From contig NZ_CAJGYV010000001.1 in assembly GCF_904846055.1 (NCBI RefSeq), positions 2,046,001-2,110,000 of the forward strand: 64,000 bases of DNA, in the 5' to 3' direction. Numbering within the stretch: position 1 is the first letter of the stretch; each line of letters begins with the position of its first letter. This DNA is from Psychrobacter ciconiae. Lineage in GTDB: Bacteria > Pseudomonadota > Gammaproteobacteria > Pseudomonadales > Moraxellaceae. Positions 1 through 8,472 of this stretch are shown here, in pieces. The position numbers and the translations under genes are program-made. The notes under the pieces are model-generated. The model was not told the origin of the DNA. It made no database searches and saw only the letters and a program-made list of their open reading frames with translations.

Positions 1-43
1 GGGTATTATTCATTACTTTTAATTGTTAACACTAAGGCAGACT

Positions 44-1171
44 ATGGATGCAGAATTTATCGCCATTATTGCAGAAGTTCTATCTGGAATAGTCATTTTC
101 GTGACGGCTTGGGGGCTGCTGCCGCTTGATTTTTGGTGGGTTCGCGATGTGGATTTTCCAAGGTTACAAATTCTATGGCTTGGAGCGATAAGTTTAATCG
201 CAATGATAGCAGTCAGCTTTTGGCAAACGGTTTCGGTTTGGCACTGGTTGTTGTTAATAGGTTTGGTGGCGGCGCTGGCGTTCCAATTAAAAATGGTGCT
301 GCCTTATACGCGGCTTTGGCGTCAAGAAGTAAAATCGGCGCGGCAACAAGCAGGGCATCCGCGAGTCCGAATTATGGTATCCAATGTTCTGACGTCCAAT
401 GACAATAAACAAGCGCTTATTGACTTGGTGGCTAAGCAGCGCCCTGATATTTTATTGACGTTAGAGACGGATAAAGTTTGGGAAGATGCATTGTCAGTTA
501 TCGAGCCGGAGTTTCCATTTTGCGTTAAAGTGCCGCTTGATAACTTGTATGGTATGCACTTGTATTCAAAGCTTGAGCTGATCGACCCCAAGGTTAAGTT
601 TTTAATCATCGATGATATTCCCTCGATTCACACGCAAATTAAGCTTGCGAATGGGAAAAAGGTTTGGTTGTATTGTCTGCATCCGATGCCGCCAAGCCCA
701 ACGGAGGCTACCAAATCAACGACTCGTGATGCTGAATTGTTATTGGTTGGGCGACATATTAAAAAGCAAAATCAAATCGCAATTTTAGCCGGCGACTTAA
801 ACGATGTGGCTTGGTCAAAGACCACCCGCCGATTTCAGCGCATCTCAGGGCTACTTGATCCACGAATCGGTCGCGATTTTGTTAACACCTTTCATGCCAA
901 ATATCCGTTTTTGCGCTGGGCGCTTGACCATATTTTTCACAGTCCTTGCTTTACTTTGGTTGAGATTAAGCGTTTGCCAAGTATTGGTTCGGACCATTTT
1001 CCAGTGATGACGGTGCTGCAATTTGAACCAGAATCGACAGTCACTCAAGCGCAAAACGCTGAGCAGGCGACCGCTGATGACTTGTGTCAGGCTGAAAATA
1101 AAATCTGTGCCGGTCAAGAAGAGGGTGCTTCAGTGTCTTGTGAGCATCAGCAAGAAAACGCAGAAAAATGA
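44..1171 (+). CDS. Membrane-anchored endonuclease/exonuclease/phosphatase family protein
   Basis: About 375 residues. The ATG at 44 is preferred over an upstream in-frame TTG at 23 because AAGGCAG lies just before it. The N-terminal 100 residues hold about three hydrophobic segments, followed by a soluble EEP (DNase I-like) domain from about residue 105 to 335. Visible EEP signatures are RIMVSNV at its start, ETD as a likely metal ligand, AGDLND in the middle and GSDHFPV at the end. Proteins of this layout resemble E. coli YafD; the substrate is unknown and could be nucleic acid, a phosphoester or a lipid phosphate. The last 45 residues form an acidic Gln/Glu/Ala-rich tail with several Cys that is not part of the domain. 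The domain call is firm; the function is open. Confidence 0.85.
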   Translation: MDAEFIAIIAEVLSGIVIFVTAWGLLPLDFWWVRDVDFPRLQILWLGAISLIAMIAVSFWQTVSVWHWLLLIGLVAALAFQLKMVLPYTRLWRQEVKSARQQAGHPRVRIMVSNVLTSNDNKQALIDLVAKQRPDILLTLETDKVWEDALSVIEPEFPFCVKVPLDNLYGMHLYSKLELIDPKVKFLIIDDIPSIHTQIKLANGKKVWLYCLHPMPPSPTEATKSTTRDAELLLVGRHIKKQNQIAILAGDLNDVAWSKTTRRFQRISGLLDPRIGRDFVNTFHAKYPFLRWALDHIFHSPCFTLVEIKRLPSIGSDHFPVMTVLQFEPESTVTQAQNAEQATADDLCQAENKICAGQEEGASVSCEHQQENAEK

Positions 1172-1204
1172 TGAGGGTAATATTGGTTTTTTGCCAACTA
1201 TTGT

Positions 1205-1226
1205 GTTGTAAGCAAAAGCTTACAAC
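1205..1226. repeat. Perfect 9-bp inverted repeat after the EEP gene
   Basis: GTTGTAAGC, a four-A loop, then GCTTACAAC. The hairpin lies 34 bases after the EEP stop codon and is followed by AATTAAGGTTTTT, so it may end that transcript, although the T run is not directly adjacent. It could also be a 3' stability hairpin. Confidence 0.55.
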
Positions 1227-1268
1227 AATTAAGGTTTTTAGCTTCTAGTCGCAGTAGCGCAGTTGTCC

Positions 1269-1452
1269 TATAATACCCATTATCAGCACAAGGATAAGCA
1301 AGGATGCAGTGTTGAGATACGGATGCCAAGTTAGGTCAGCCCGCTAACTTCGTATCCATATCGAGACTTGGGATAAGTCCGCATGGAAGTGATAATAATA
1401 ACACCAGATGCGCCCAAACCTCGAACCTATCGCCCTAGGTTCGGGGTTTTTT
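1269..1452 (+). ncRNA. Candidate structured small RNA with its own -10 box and terminator
   Basis: A TATAAT box at 1269-1274 and a strong intrinsic terminator at 1419-1452 bracket about 170 bases with no good reading frame. The terminator has an 11-bp stem with one G-T pair, a TCGCCC loop and six T. Inside, AAGTTAG/CTAACTT extended by GATACG/CGTATC forms one hairpin (about 1314-1357). GACTT/AAGTC forms a second at about 1364. GTGTT (around 1310) can pair with AACAC (around 1400) to close both into a multibranched fold. No convincing -35 box is visible. Length is near that of 6S RNA, but I do not see a 6S-type long hairpin with a central bubble. The SRP RNA core motif is absent. The identity is therefore unassigned. 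Confidence 0.5.
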
Positions 1453-1480
1453 CTTGTTTTAATAATTTCTTAAGCGAAAA

Positions 1481-1548
1481 GCTCTTAATCAAAAAAAGCT
1501 CTTAATCAAAAAAAGCTCTTAATCAAAAAAAGCTCTTAAGCAAAAAAA
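1481..1548. repeat. Four tandem copies of a 17-bp A-rich unit
   Basis: The unit is GCTCTTAATCAAAAAAA. Three copies are identical and the fourth has AAG in place of AAT. A degraded partial copy lies directly upstream at about 1468-1480. The array sits between the small-RNA terminator and the surA terminator. No spacer structure is present, so it is a simple tandem repeat likely to vary in copy number. Confidence 0.9.
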
Positions 1549-1574
1549 GATGACCGCAATCAGTCATCTTTTTT
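1543..1574 (-). terminator. surA terminator, bidirectional
   Basis: AAAAAAGATGAC, an 8-base loop, then GTCATCTTTTTT. The 12-bp perfect stem with A and T tails can work on both strands. It begins inside the last copy of the 17-bp tandem repeat and lies 25 bases past the surA stop. Confidence 0.85.
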
Positions 1575-1598
1575 GAAAATTTTTAATTTTAAAAAACC

Positions 1599-2975
1599 TT
1601 ACTCAACAATCTGAACGTAAGCTGCGACTCGCAGTTCTTGCAGCCAGTCTTCTTTGGCTTGGGGTGCTAAGCGCTGAAAAAGGGCTTGGCGGGCAAGGTT
1701 TCGGCGATATTGAGTGGTGGCATCAAAATTGCGCGTGCCTTCAACTTTTAAAATATGCCAACCAAATTGCGATTTAAATGGCGCTGAAAAGTCGCCAGCG
1801 GGCGTTTTTTTCATGACCGCTTCAAAGGGGGCAACCATATCGCCCTCGCTGACCCATTCCAAATCACCGCCCCGACCCGCTGACCCTGAATCATCGGAGT
1901 AGGTTGAAGCAAGTGCTGAAAAGTCTGCGCCGCGGCGTAACTGCTCGTACAAGTCGTTAATTTTTTGTTCCGCTAAAGCATCGGATTGCAGCTCATCGAC
2001 GTTCACCAAGATATGACGAGTGTGCCACTGCGGAATGGTAACGTTGTCACTGGATTTTTTGTCGGCAAGCTTGATGATGTCGATGCCCTCAGGGGTAACT
2101 AGAGGGGCACTGACCGCGCCGACATTGAGCTTAACGATTTCATCAGCAAGCTCTGTTGGTAGGGCAGACGCTTTATGATAGCCCATATTCCCGCCTTGAA
2201 TTTCGACAGGATAGCTGCCTTGGGCGGTTTTAATGATGGCGCTGACGTCAGCATCAGGCGCTTGCAGGCGGCGGCGAACCTCTTCGGCAACGCGCTTGGC
2301 GTCATTGCGCTGGGATTCTGACAAGCGGTTGTAATCGTCAATATAAGGAACGCGAACGTGAATGGTTTGATATTCGCTTTGACTTAAGCGCTTGGCTTCA
2401 GGCGAGGCTAAAAACGCATCGATGTCTTGTTCTGAAATGCGAACGCGACTATTGATTTGGCGCTGCTGAAGCGCTTGAATTGCTGCATCTTCAATCAATT
2501 GCGCTCGAAATGCTGCATAACCGCCGGCTTGTTGCCGGTCGAGGGCTTGTTGCAGCTCGCTTAGGCTCGATAAGCCTTGAGACTGAGCGACCTGAGCCAA
2601 GCGCTCGTTGATTGCGGCCTCATCGGGGCGCAGTCCAGCCCGATTGATAAATGACAGTTGCAGCTCGCGTAAAATCAGCGCGTTTAAGACTTCAGATTGC
2701 AGCTGCGGCGAGTTGGCAATCGGTTGCCCTGCCGCTTGTGACCGCGCTTGAGTCTGAGCGATCGCTTTCATCAAGTCACTTTTCAAAATGATGTTGTCAT
2801 TGACCATCGCAATAACGCCATCAGAGCTGTTTGCCGCAGTCAATCGGCTGCTGGCTTGATTGCTTGCAGGGCTGAGCGCTGCTTGTGATTTGACGGTGGC
2901 TGCCTGCGCTGAGCTGAATAACGCTGCGCTAACCAATGCCGTAAGTATGGCCTTTGAAGGTGAAAAAACGTTCAT
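1599..2975 (-). CDS. surA: Periplasmic chaperone/peptidyl-prolyl isomerase SurA
   Basis: 458 residues. The ATG at 2975 is chosen because GAGGAG sits four bases upstream; two further in-frame ATGs lie just before it. A Sec signal peptide ends with SAQA at about residue 25. The chaperone N-terminal module (roughly 50-180) is followed by a first parvulin-like domain that looks degenerate and a second, well-conserved one starting at WHTRHILV (about 315) and ending near GWHILKVEG. SurA escorts unfolded outer-membrane proteins to the BAM complex. LptD, encoded directly upstream on the same strand, is one of its best-known clients, so the pairing makes functional sense. The gap to lptD is 169 bases. 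Confidence 0.96.
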   Translation of the reverse strand: MNVFSPSKAILTALVSAALFSSAQAATVKSQAALSPASNQASSRLTAANSSDGVIAMVNDNIILKSDLMKAIAQTQARSQAAGQPIANSPQLQSEVLNALILRELQLSFINRAGLRPDEAAINERLAQVAQSQGLSSLSELQQALDRQQAGGYAAFRAQLIEDAAIQALQQRQINSRVRISEQDIDAFLASPEAKRLSQSEYQTIHVRVPYIDDYNRLSESQRNDAKRVAEEVRRRLQAPDADVSAIIKTAQGSYPVEIQGGNMGYHKASALPTELADEIVKLNVGAVSAPLVTPEGIDIIKLADKKSSDNVTIPQWHTRHILVNVDELQSDALAEQKINDLYEQLRRGADFSALASTYSDDSGSAGRGGDLEWVSEGDMVAPFEAVMKKTPAGDFSAPFKSQFGWHILKVEGTRNFDATTQYRRNLARQALFQRLAPQAKEDWLQELRVAAYVQIVE

Positions 2976-3055
2976 GATGCTCCTCATCAATGTCATCGCA
3001 TCGGATGGTAATTCAGCAATTTTTTTAAAAAATTAACAAGTAACTGTAATTTTAT

Positions 3056-3103
3056 GCATAAAAAACTTCACGCATAAAAAATTTAATGCATAAAAAGCAA
3101 ACC
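3056..3103. repeat. Three imperfect 16-bp direct repeats between surA and lptD
   Basis: Each unit starts with GCATAAAAA and runs 16 bases (3056-3071, 3072-3087, 3088-3103). The second halves diverge. The array is A-rich, like the 17-bp array on the other side of surA, though the units differ. It lies in the surA-lptD intergenic space, in the presumed mRNA leader of surA. Confidence 0.65.
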
Positions 3104-3144
3104 AAGGCGTAAAAAACGCTTATTTAAAAAGCAAAGATTAAATT

Positions 3145-6100
3145 TTAATCTTTCCAAGACGATTGAACCGGCTCAAATCCTAAGACTTTTTCAGACAATA
3201 GCTTGGTCAAGCGGCTGCTGCCACTGCCAAGACCGTTTAGGCGTACCTCTGCCATAATGGCTTGGGTCGGCTCGTCTTTGGTATTCAAATCGTTATAATA
3301 GCGTCTGCCATAAACGGCAAAGCCAAAGCAGCAGTCCTCATAATCAACGCCGACTAAAGCATCAAGCATTTTGTTGTCGCGGTAGTCATATTGACCTTGA
3401 GCCAGCACGCGCCAGTTGTTGTTTACCGGAAAAATTGTCGAACCAGTAAGGGCGGTCAGAGGCAGCTGATTAGTGTTGTCATCAAGTTTGCGTTTGACAA
3501 AGCCCACGTTAAATAAGCTGTTTTCGGTTGGCTGATAGCGAAGCTCGGTGGTAAAAAAGTTCAAATCATAGCTGTGATTAAGGGCGCCGCTGACATCAAC
3601 CCAGACATTGTTATAAGGCTGAGCGCTTGCCGTCCAGACCATCCCTGATGAGGATGAGTCGAACACAGGTTTATTGTCGTCCAAGGTCACGCGACCTTTA
3701 TCGATATAAAACTGCTCTGCAATACTAGCATCCAAACGTGTCACGCCCGTTGCGTCGATGTAACGATAATTAATACCCGGCGTTATGGCATGCAAATCTT
3801 GCAATCGGTCATGCCCTAAAAACCAACTGTCCGAAAACAGTTGCTCGTAGTTGATTGACGCGATACGGGTGTTAAAGTTTGGGATGTCATTTTGGTCTTT
3901 ATATGGCGAATAGGTGTACTTTAAGCGCGGGTTGAGCAATTGATAACCGCCCAAGGAGTCATCAAATTTGCCAAATGGTGACCCTGAACGGTAAAAATGC
4001 AATCCAGCATCAATGCTGGCTTGTGGGACAAAGACCGACTGACTGCCATCTTGTTCAGTCAAGTTATTGTCATCAAGGCTGTCTTTATCATAAGACGTAT
4101 AAAGGTGCTGAAGGCTTAGCTTTGGATTGACATAACCCCAAGCATTTTCTAAAGGGTAAGCGGCGCTGATTTTATTATAAAGCCGGACACCGCTTTTTTC
4201 GGCTTCTGAGCCATCATCGATGGATTTTTTAAAGTACGCCGAATCACTCACGCCGCTGATATCAAAGCCCGTCAACCAAGGCAATCGGTAGTTAAGTTGC
4301 AGCTGCGGCAGTCTTGAATACGGCTTGTCTTTATCCTGCAGCGGCTCGCCGTTATTGATAATGGCATTGAGCGTTTGAAAGGTTTCGACCTTTAGTTCAC
4401 CATCAACAAAATCATTATAATAGTTCACGCGGGCGCGGCGCGGCAAATTGAGCGTATTTTTCGACAGCCCGAGCGTATCAAAATCGTTCAAATAATCCGC
4501 ATCCGACACATAGCTGTATTTGGCGTCGCCACTGAGTCTTGGGATGTCTTTTGATGCCCAGTAGTGGTCAAAAAATAAGCTGCTGCGGTCTTCATCGTTA
4601 TATTTACGGTCATTGGGCAAATAAGAGCCATTGATAATCCCTTCGCCAAAGTCGTCGGTCAAATAACGAAACTCGCCCGACAGCATCGGATTACGGTTGG
4701 TGTAAATGTGGGTATTAAAAGTGGCGTCATAGTTTGGCGCAAGGTTGAGATAGTAAGGAATATCGACCTCAAGCCCGCTTTCACTGCCAATACTGGCGCT
4801 TGGCAACAAAAAGCCGCTGGTTCGCCGACTGTCAATGGGAAAGTTAAAATACGGCAAATAAAACACGGGAACGTCTAAAATGCGAAACGTGGTATCGTAA
4901 GCCTTGCCGCGACCTGTTTCGGTGTCCAAATCAATGCCTTTTGCCTCAAGCTGCCATTTGCGATCGGTCGGCGGGCAGGTACTGAACATCACCTCATCAA
5001 GCTCGTATTGGGTATCGCTTGGGTGATTTAACCGCTTAGCATAGCCGTGAGCTTGCAGCGGCACACTGGCAAAGGCGACCCCATAAGCGGTCGATTGTCC
5101 TGACTCGGTGCTGTAAGCGAGGCTATCAGCGACGCCAATCAAGCCGCCTTGACCTGCCTTTTCGCTGATATTAAGCTTGCCGTCTTTAAATTGTGCCAAA
5201 TCGCCCGTTACCTGATTGCCGATGGCCTTGTCGGTGAACATCACCTTGCCTTGAGCGCTGGCAACACCGGTGGTTAAGTCCAAAATGACCTTGTCCGCCG
5301 CGATTTGGTTACTGCCTTGGTTGATGACCACGTTTCCGGCAAGTTCAGCATAATCGACGTTGTCATAATAGCCATAATCCGACTCGGTAAAAATCGGCGC
5401 TTGGTTATTGAGTCCATTTGCCGTATTAATGCCGCCGGCTTCTGCGACGGCGCGCTGATAGTTGGGGTTTGGCTGCGGGTAAACCCATTGACCCTCACAG
5501 CGCTCAGCGGTATCGAAATTTCGGCGAAGCAAAGTTAAGTTATTGCCAAGCTTTGGCAACACCTTTGCGCCGTTTTGAGTAGCGGGAGGCGCGGCATCTT
5601 CTGTGGTTTTTGGGGTTAATTCATAAAACTGCGCAAGCCGCGATAAGCTTTCTTGAATGCTCTCGTCGCTGACATTTAAGCGCTGAGGATTAAGGGCTTG
5701 GTCGGTAGAGGTAGAGCTATTTTGCTCAGCGCGTTCAGGCTTAAAGGACTGTACTTGCGAATCTAAAGGCGGATTGACCTTGGCGGTCGCAGTTTTTGCT
5801 TTGTCAGGATAACTTGCGGCTAAATCGCCATTGATATCACTATCTAAATCGTCACTGACCTTGGCATCATTAATCGCCGTCACCGAAACAGGTATCACAG
5901 CCGGCTCAGTGCTTAAATGGTCATGAGCGTCATCAGTCGCTAAAGCGTTCTCTTGCCAACTATTTATTGCAATAGGGTCTTTTTGAGCGGCAATATCATT
6001 TTCTAAAGGATTTTTTGCCAAAGTATCGCTTGCAACACGGCGGCTGTTTTTGTAGGTGATGGTTTGTGAGAGGGTATTGTCAGCTTTTTGACCACTCAAG

Positions 6101-6228
6101 CTGGTCGATTTTGGCGCAGGCAACGCTTGCTCGCCGCTTACGGTCGCCGCCTGAGCACTTAAGGCAACTGCCGTAAGTGAGCCAAATAAAACCAAGCGAA
6201 TGCTTTGATAAAGCAGAGAATATAACAA
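3145..6228 (-). CDS. lptD: LPS-assembly outer-membrane protein LptD
   Basis: About 1027 residues from a TTG start at 6228, longer than the E. coli protein (784). No ATG gives a sensible N-terminus. The TTG at 6228 has AGGTG five bases upstream and opens a clean signal peptide ending SAQA at residue 27; an in-frame TTG at 6273 would add 15 residues. Residues 28 to about 240 are a low-complexity Ser/Asp/Thr/Ala-rich linker. The periplasmic OstA/LptA-like domain and then the 26-strand-type beta-barrel domain follow. Cysteines at about 244, 418 and an adjacent pair at 965-966 match the four that form the inter-domain disulfides in E. coli LptD. LptD, with LptE, inserts LPS or LOS into the outer leaflet. 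The gene lies upstream of surA and is divergent from amgK. Confidence 0.94.
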   Translation of the reverse strand: MLYSLLYQSIRLVLFGSLTAVALSAQAATVSGEQALPAPKSTSLSGQKADNTLSQTITYKNSRRVASDTLAKNPLENDIAAQKDPIAINSWQENALATDDAHDHLSTEPAVIPVSVTAINDAKVSDDLDSDINGDLAASYPDKAKTATAKVNPPLDSQVQSFKPERAEQNSSTSTDQALNPQRLNVSDESIQESLSRLAQFYELTPKTTEDAAPPATQNGAKVLPKLGNNLTLLRRNFDTAERCEGQWVYPQPNPNYQRAVAEAGGINTANGLNNQAPIFTESDYGYYDNVDYAELAGNVVINQGSNQIAADKVILDLTTGVASAQGKVMFTDKAIGNQVTGDLAQFKDGKLNISEKAGQGGLIGVADSLAYSTESGQSTAYGVAFASVPLQAHGYAKRLNHPSDTQYELDEVMFSTCPPTDRKWQLEAKGIDLDTETGRGKAYDTTFRILDVPVFYLPYFNFPIDSRRTSGFLLPSASIGSESGLEVDIPYYLNLAPNYDATFNTHIYTNRNPMLSGEFRYLTDDFGEGIINGSYLPNDRKYNDEDRSSLFFDHYWASKDIPRLSGDAKYSYVSDADYLNDFDTLGLSKNTLNLPRRARVNYYNDFVDGELKVETFQTLNAIINNGEPLQDKDKPYSRLPQLQLNYRLPWLTGFDISGVSDSAYFKKSIDDGSEAEKSGVRLYNKISAAYPLENAWGYVNPKLSLQHLYTSYDKDSLDDNNLTEQDGSQSVFVPQASIDAGLHFYRSGSPFGKFDDSLGGYQLLNPRLKYTYSPYKDQNDIPNFNTRIASINYEQLFSDSWFLGHDRLQDLHAITPGINYRYIDATGVTRLDASIAEQFYIDKGRVTLDDNKPVFDSSSSGMVWTASAQPYNNVWVDVSGALNHSYDLNFFTTELRYQPTENSLFNVGFVKRKLDDNTNQLPLTALTGSTIFPVNNNWRVLAQGQYDYRDNKMLDALVGVDYEDCCFGFAVYGRRYYNDLNTKDEPTQAIMAEVRLNGLGSGSSRLTKLLSEKVLGFEPVQSSWKD

Positions 6229-6539
6229 GGGCACACCTATGAGGGCAAAGGCAAAAAGTCGTGATGACAACAATCTTGCGTCAATTTACATATCTTGACG
6301 ACTTATCATAGTCAAAAAAAAGCAAATCAGCTACACTATTGAGCACTTTTTTATCGCCGCCTTGAGCAAAATGGTAGAGGTCTGACTTGTAGTCTCACCA
6401 CTTAGCTTAACATCAAGACCTAAAACTATGCGTTAAAAATGAGCCATTTTAACAAGAATTTTTGAAAATTATCATTATTTTGGTCGTTCGTTAGTAATTG
6501 TGCTGACTTACGTTTTGATTGACTTTTTGTGATGCCGTT
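6229..6539. other. Divergent intergenic region between lptD and amgK
   Basis: 311 bases hold the control regions of both genes. I see no open frame and no strong sigma70 hexamer pair. AT-rich sequence at about 6462-6484 only loosely resembles a Fur half-site. Confidence 0.5.
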
Positions 6540-7640
6540 ATGACCCAACCTTTATCCTCTGATGATTGTTTAAAAAACCAAGACGCGCTTGATTCAGCCC
6601 TGTTGACGTGGCTTGATTTGGTGTTTGCTGACACAGACTTTAGCGTTCAAAGCCTTGCAGGGGACGCAAGCTCCCGCCGCTATCACCGCTTGACGGTCGA
6701 TGCGGTCAGCTACATCGTCATGGACTCGTCGGCAGACAAGGCGGCGATGGCGCAATTTGTCAACGTCGCTGAATTGATGAGCGTTAAAATCCATGTACCA
6801 AAAATCATTGCCAAAGATTTGGAACAAGGGTTTTTGGTATTAGAAGACTTTGGCGCGGTGGAGTTTGCGCATTTATTGATTGATGCTGATGATAAAGCCG
6901 TCGATGGCTACTATCAGTGGGCGATGGCGGCGCTGATTGAGCTGCAAAAAATCCCCGTCGAGATGGCAAAAGACAAGCATCAAATCCCTGATTATGACGC
7001 CGAAATGCTCAACCGTGAGATGGATTTATTTAGCGACTGGCTGCTGCCGTATTTGGGCGTGACGATAGCGCCCGCGCTTTGGCAGTCGTTTAAATCAGAA
7101 CTGATTGCCGCGATTAGCGCTCAGCCGCAAGTCATCGTTCACCGCGATTATCACAGCCGCAATTTGATGCAAAGCCAAAATGATAACAGCAGTCTTGGCG
7201 TTATCGATTTTCAAGATGCGGTGATTGGTGCTTATACTTATGATTTGGTGTCGCTCGTTCGTGATGCTTACATCGATTTTCCTGAAGACTGGGTGCAAAA
7301 ATGGATTGGCGATTTTTGGCAAAAGCTCAAAGATAACGACATGCCAGCTGCCCAAACCGCCACCGAGTTTGAAACCCAAGTCAATATCATGGGCGTTCAG
7401 CGGCATTTAAAGGTGCTGGGTATTTTTGTCAGACTGTCACAGCGCGATGGCAAAGACCGCTATTTGGCAGATATGCCAAAAGTGATGCGTGATTTGGTGA
7501 TTGAGCTTGATTATTTGCAAAACGCCGATTTGACAAGTTTAGCCAACGGTCAATTAAAAACCGCGATGGTTGAGTTTTCAGAGTGGCTGCACTCAGAGGC
7601 GTTACCTATTTTTGAGCAAAAATTTAAACCTTTAAAATAA
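6540..7640 (+). CDS. amgK: N-acetylmuramate/N-acetylglucosamine anomeric kinase AmgK
   Basis: 366 residues from the ATG at 6540, preferred over an in-frame TTG at 6519. It has an aminoglycoside-phosphotransferase (choline-kinase-like) fold. VHRDYHSRNLM carries the catalytic Asp and the following Asn, and VIDFQDAV carries the metal-binding Asp; the early SLAGDASSRRYHRL segment is the nucleotide-binding loop seen in this family. In Pseudomonas, AmgK phosphorylates MurNAc at the anomeric position during cell-wall recycling, feeding MurU, which bypasses de novo UDP-MurNAc synthesis. The partner murU gene follows after 21 bases, which makes the assignment strong. The pair beside lptD is also seen in Pseudomonas. 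Confidence 0.9.
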   Translation: MTQPLSSDDCLKNQDALDSALLTWLDLVFADTDFSVQSLAGDASSRRYHRLTVDAVSYIVMDSSADKAAMAQFVNVAELMSVKIHVPKIIAKDLEQGFLVLEDFGAVEFAHLLIDADDKAVDGYYQWAMAALIELQKIPVEMAKDKHQIPDYDAEMLNREMDLFSDWLLPYLGVTIAPALWQSFKSELIAAISAQPQVIVHRDYHSRNLMQSQNDNSSLGVIDFQDAVIGAYTYDLVSLVRDAYIDFPEDWVQKWIGDFWQKLKDNDMPAAQTATEFETQVNIMGVQRHLKVLGIFVRLSQRDGKDRYLADMPKVMRDLVIELDYLQNADLTSLANGQLKTAMVEFSEWLHSEALPIFEQKFKPLK

Positions 7641-7661
7641 GAAAAAATAAGAGGCGATATT

Positions 7662-8381
7662 ATGAGCATCACCCAAGCGATGATTTTGGCGGCGGGAAAG
7701 GGCACGCGGCTGCGACCCTTGACCGAAACCATCCCAAAGCCGCTCGTTGAAGTGGCAGGGCAGCCGCTGATAGTTTGGCATATCAAAGCCTTGAAAGCTG
7801 CCGGAATTACTGACATTACCATTAACGCGTCTTGGCTTGCTGACACGCTCACGGCGGCGCTTGGTAATGGCGAAAAGTTTGGCGTCAATTTAAAGTGGTC
7901 AGTCGAAGTTGAGCCGCTTGAAACGGCAGGCGGGATTTTTCAAGCGCTGCAATCAGGAGCGCTCAAAGATGCGCCATTTATCTTGGTTAACTCCGACGTT
8001 TGGACGACTTATGACTTTGCTCAATTGGTTGATTACGAGCTGAGCCCCGACCAAAAAGCGCACCTGCTGTTGATTGACAACCCTAGCCACAATCACAGCG
8101 GCGATTTTGCTTTAAATAATGGCTTGGTCAGCGAGCAGCCGATAGCTGGCGGTGATAAATTTACCTTTTCAGGGATTAGTGTCATGTCGCCGCGCCTTGT
8201 TGATGGCTTGGTTCATGGTCAAGCTGCGCCCCTTGCGCCGCTGCTGCGTCAAGCGATGATGAAGTTTCAGGTGTCAGGCGACATCATCAAAGACAACTGG
8301 ATTGACGTTGGAACCCCTGAGCGTTTAACGGAAGTGAATGAATTTGTTCAGAGCAAAAACCCTGAGCATCAAGGTCGCTAA
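7662..8381 (+). CDS. murU: N-acetylmuramate alpha-1-phosphate uridylyltransferase MurU
   Basis: 239 residues, start ATG 7662 with GAGG upstream. It is a sugar-1-phosphate nucleotidyltransferase: AAGKGTRLRPLTETIPKPL near the N-terminus is the nucleotide-binding signature, NSDVW holds the metal-binding Asp, and DNWIDVGTPERL near the C-terminus is typical of the family. It makes UDP-MurNAc from MurNAc-1-phosphate and UTP, the second step after AmgK. This salvage route avoids MurA, so organisms with it often show intrinsic fosfomycin tolerance; that is family knowledge, not something seen here. It forms a two-gene operon with amgK ending at a terminator. Confidence 0.92.
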   Translation: MSITQAMILAAGKGTRLRPLTETIPKPLVEVAGQPLIVWHIKALKAAGITDITINASWLADTLTAALGNGEKFGVNLKWSVEVEPLETAGGIFQALQSGALKDAPFILVNSDVWTTYDFAQLVDYELSPDQKAHLLLIDNPSHNHSGDFALNNGLVSEQPIAGGDKFTFSGISVMSPRLVDGLVHGQAAPLAPLLRQAMMKFQVSGDIIKDNWIDVGTPERLTEVNEFVQSKNPEHQGR

Positions 8382-8408
8382 CTCATTATTAATTTTTGAC
8401 TTTATAAA

Positions 8409-8446
8409 AAAATCGCTGAAACGGCTTAGCTTCAGCGATTTTTTGT
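8409..8446 (+). terminator. amgK-murU terminator
   Basis: AATCGCTGAA, a short loop and TTCAGCGATT followed by a T run. The A run on the other side suggests it also ends the converging cydAB transcript. Confidence 0.85.
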
Positions 8447-8472
8447 TTTTAATGTTAAAAAAGATTAAAGAT

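Noticed and set aside
1280..1450. Signal recognition particle RNA or 6S RNA identity for the small-RNA locus
   Set aside because: GGTCAG occurs, but the GGAAGCAGCC partner of SRP RNA does not. A 6S-type long rod with a central bubble cannot be drawn. I keep it as an unassigned RNA.
1481..1548. CRISPR array
   Set aside because: The 17-bp units are adjacent with no spacers and there are no cas genes.
6462..6484. Fur box upstream of amgK
   Set aside because: GAAAATTATCATTATTTT keeps only one half of the consensus, and neither neighbour is an iron gene.
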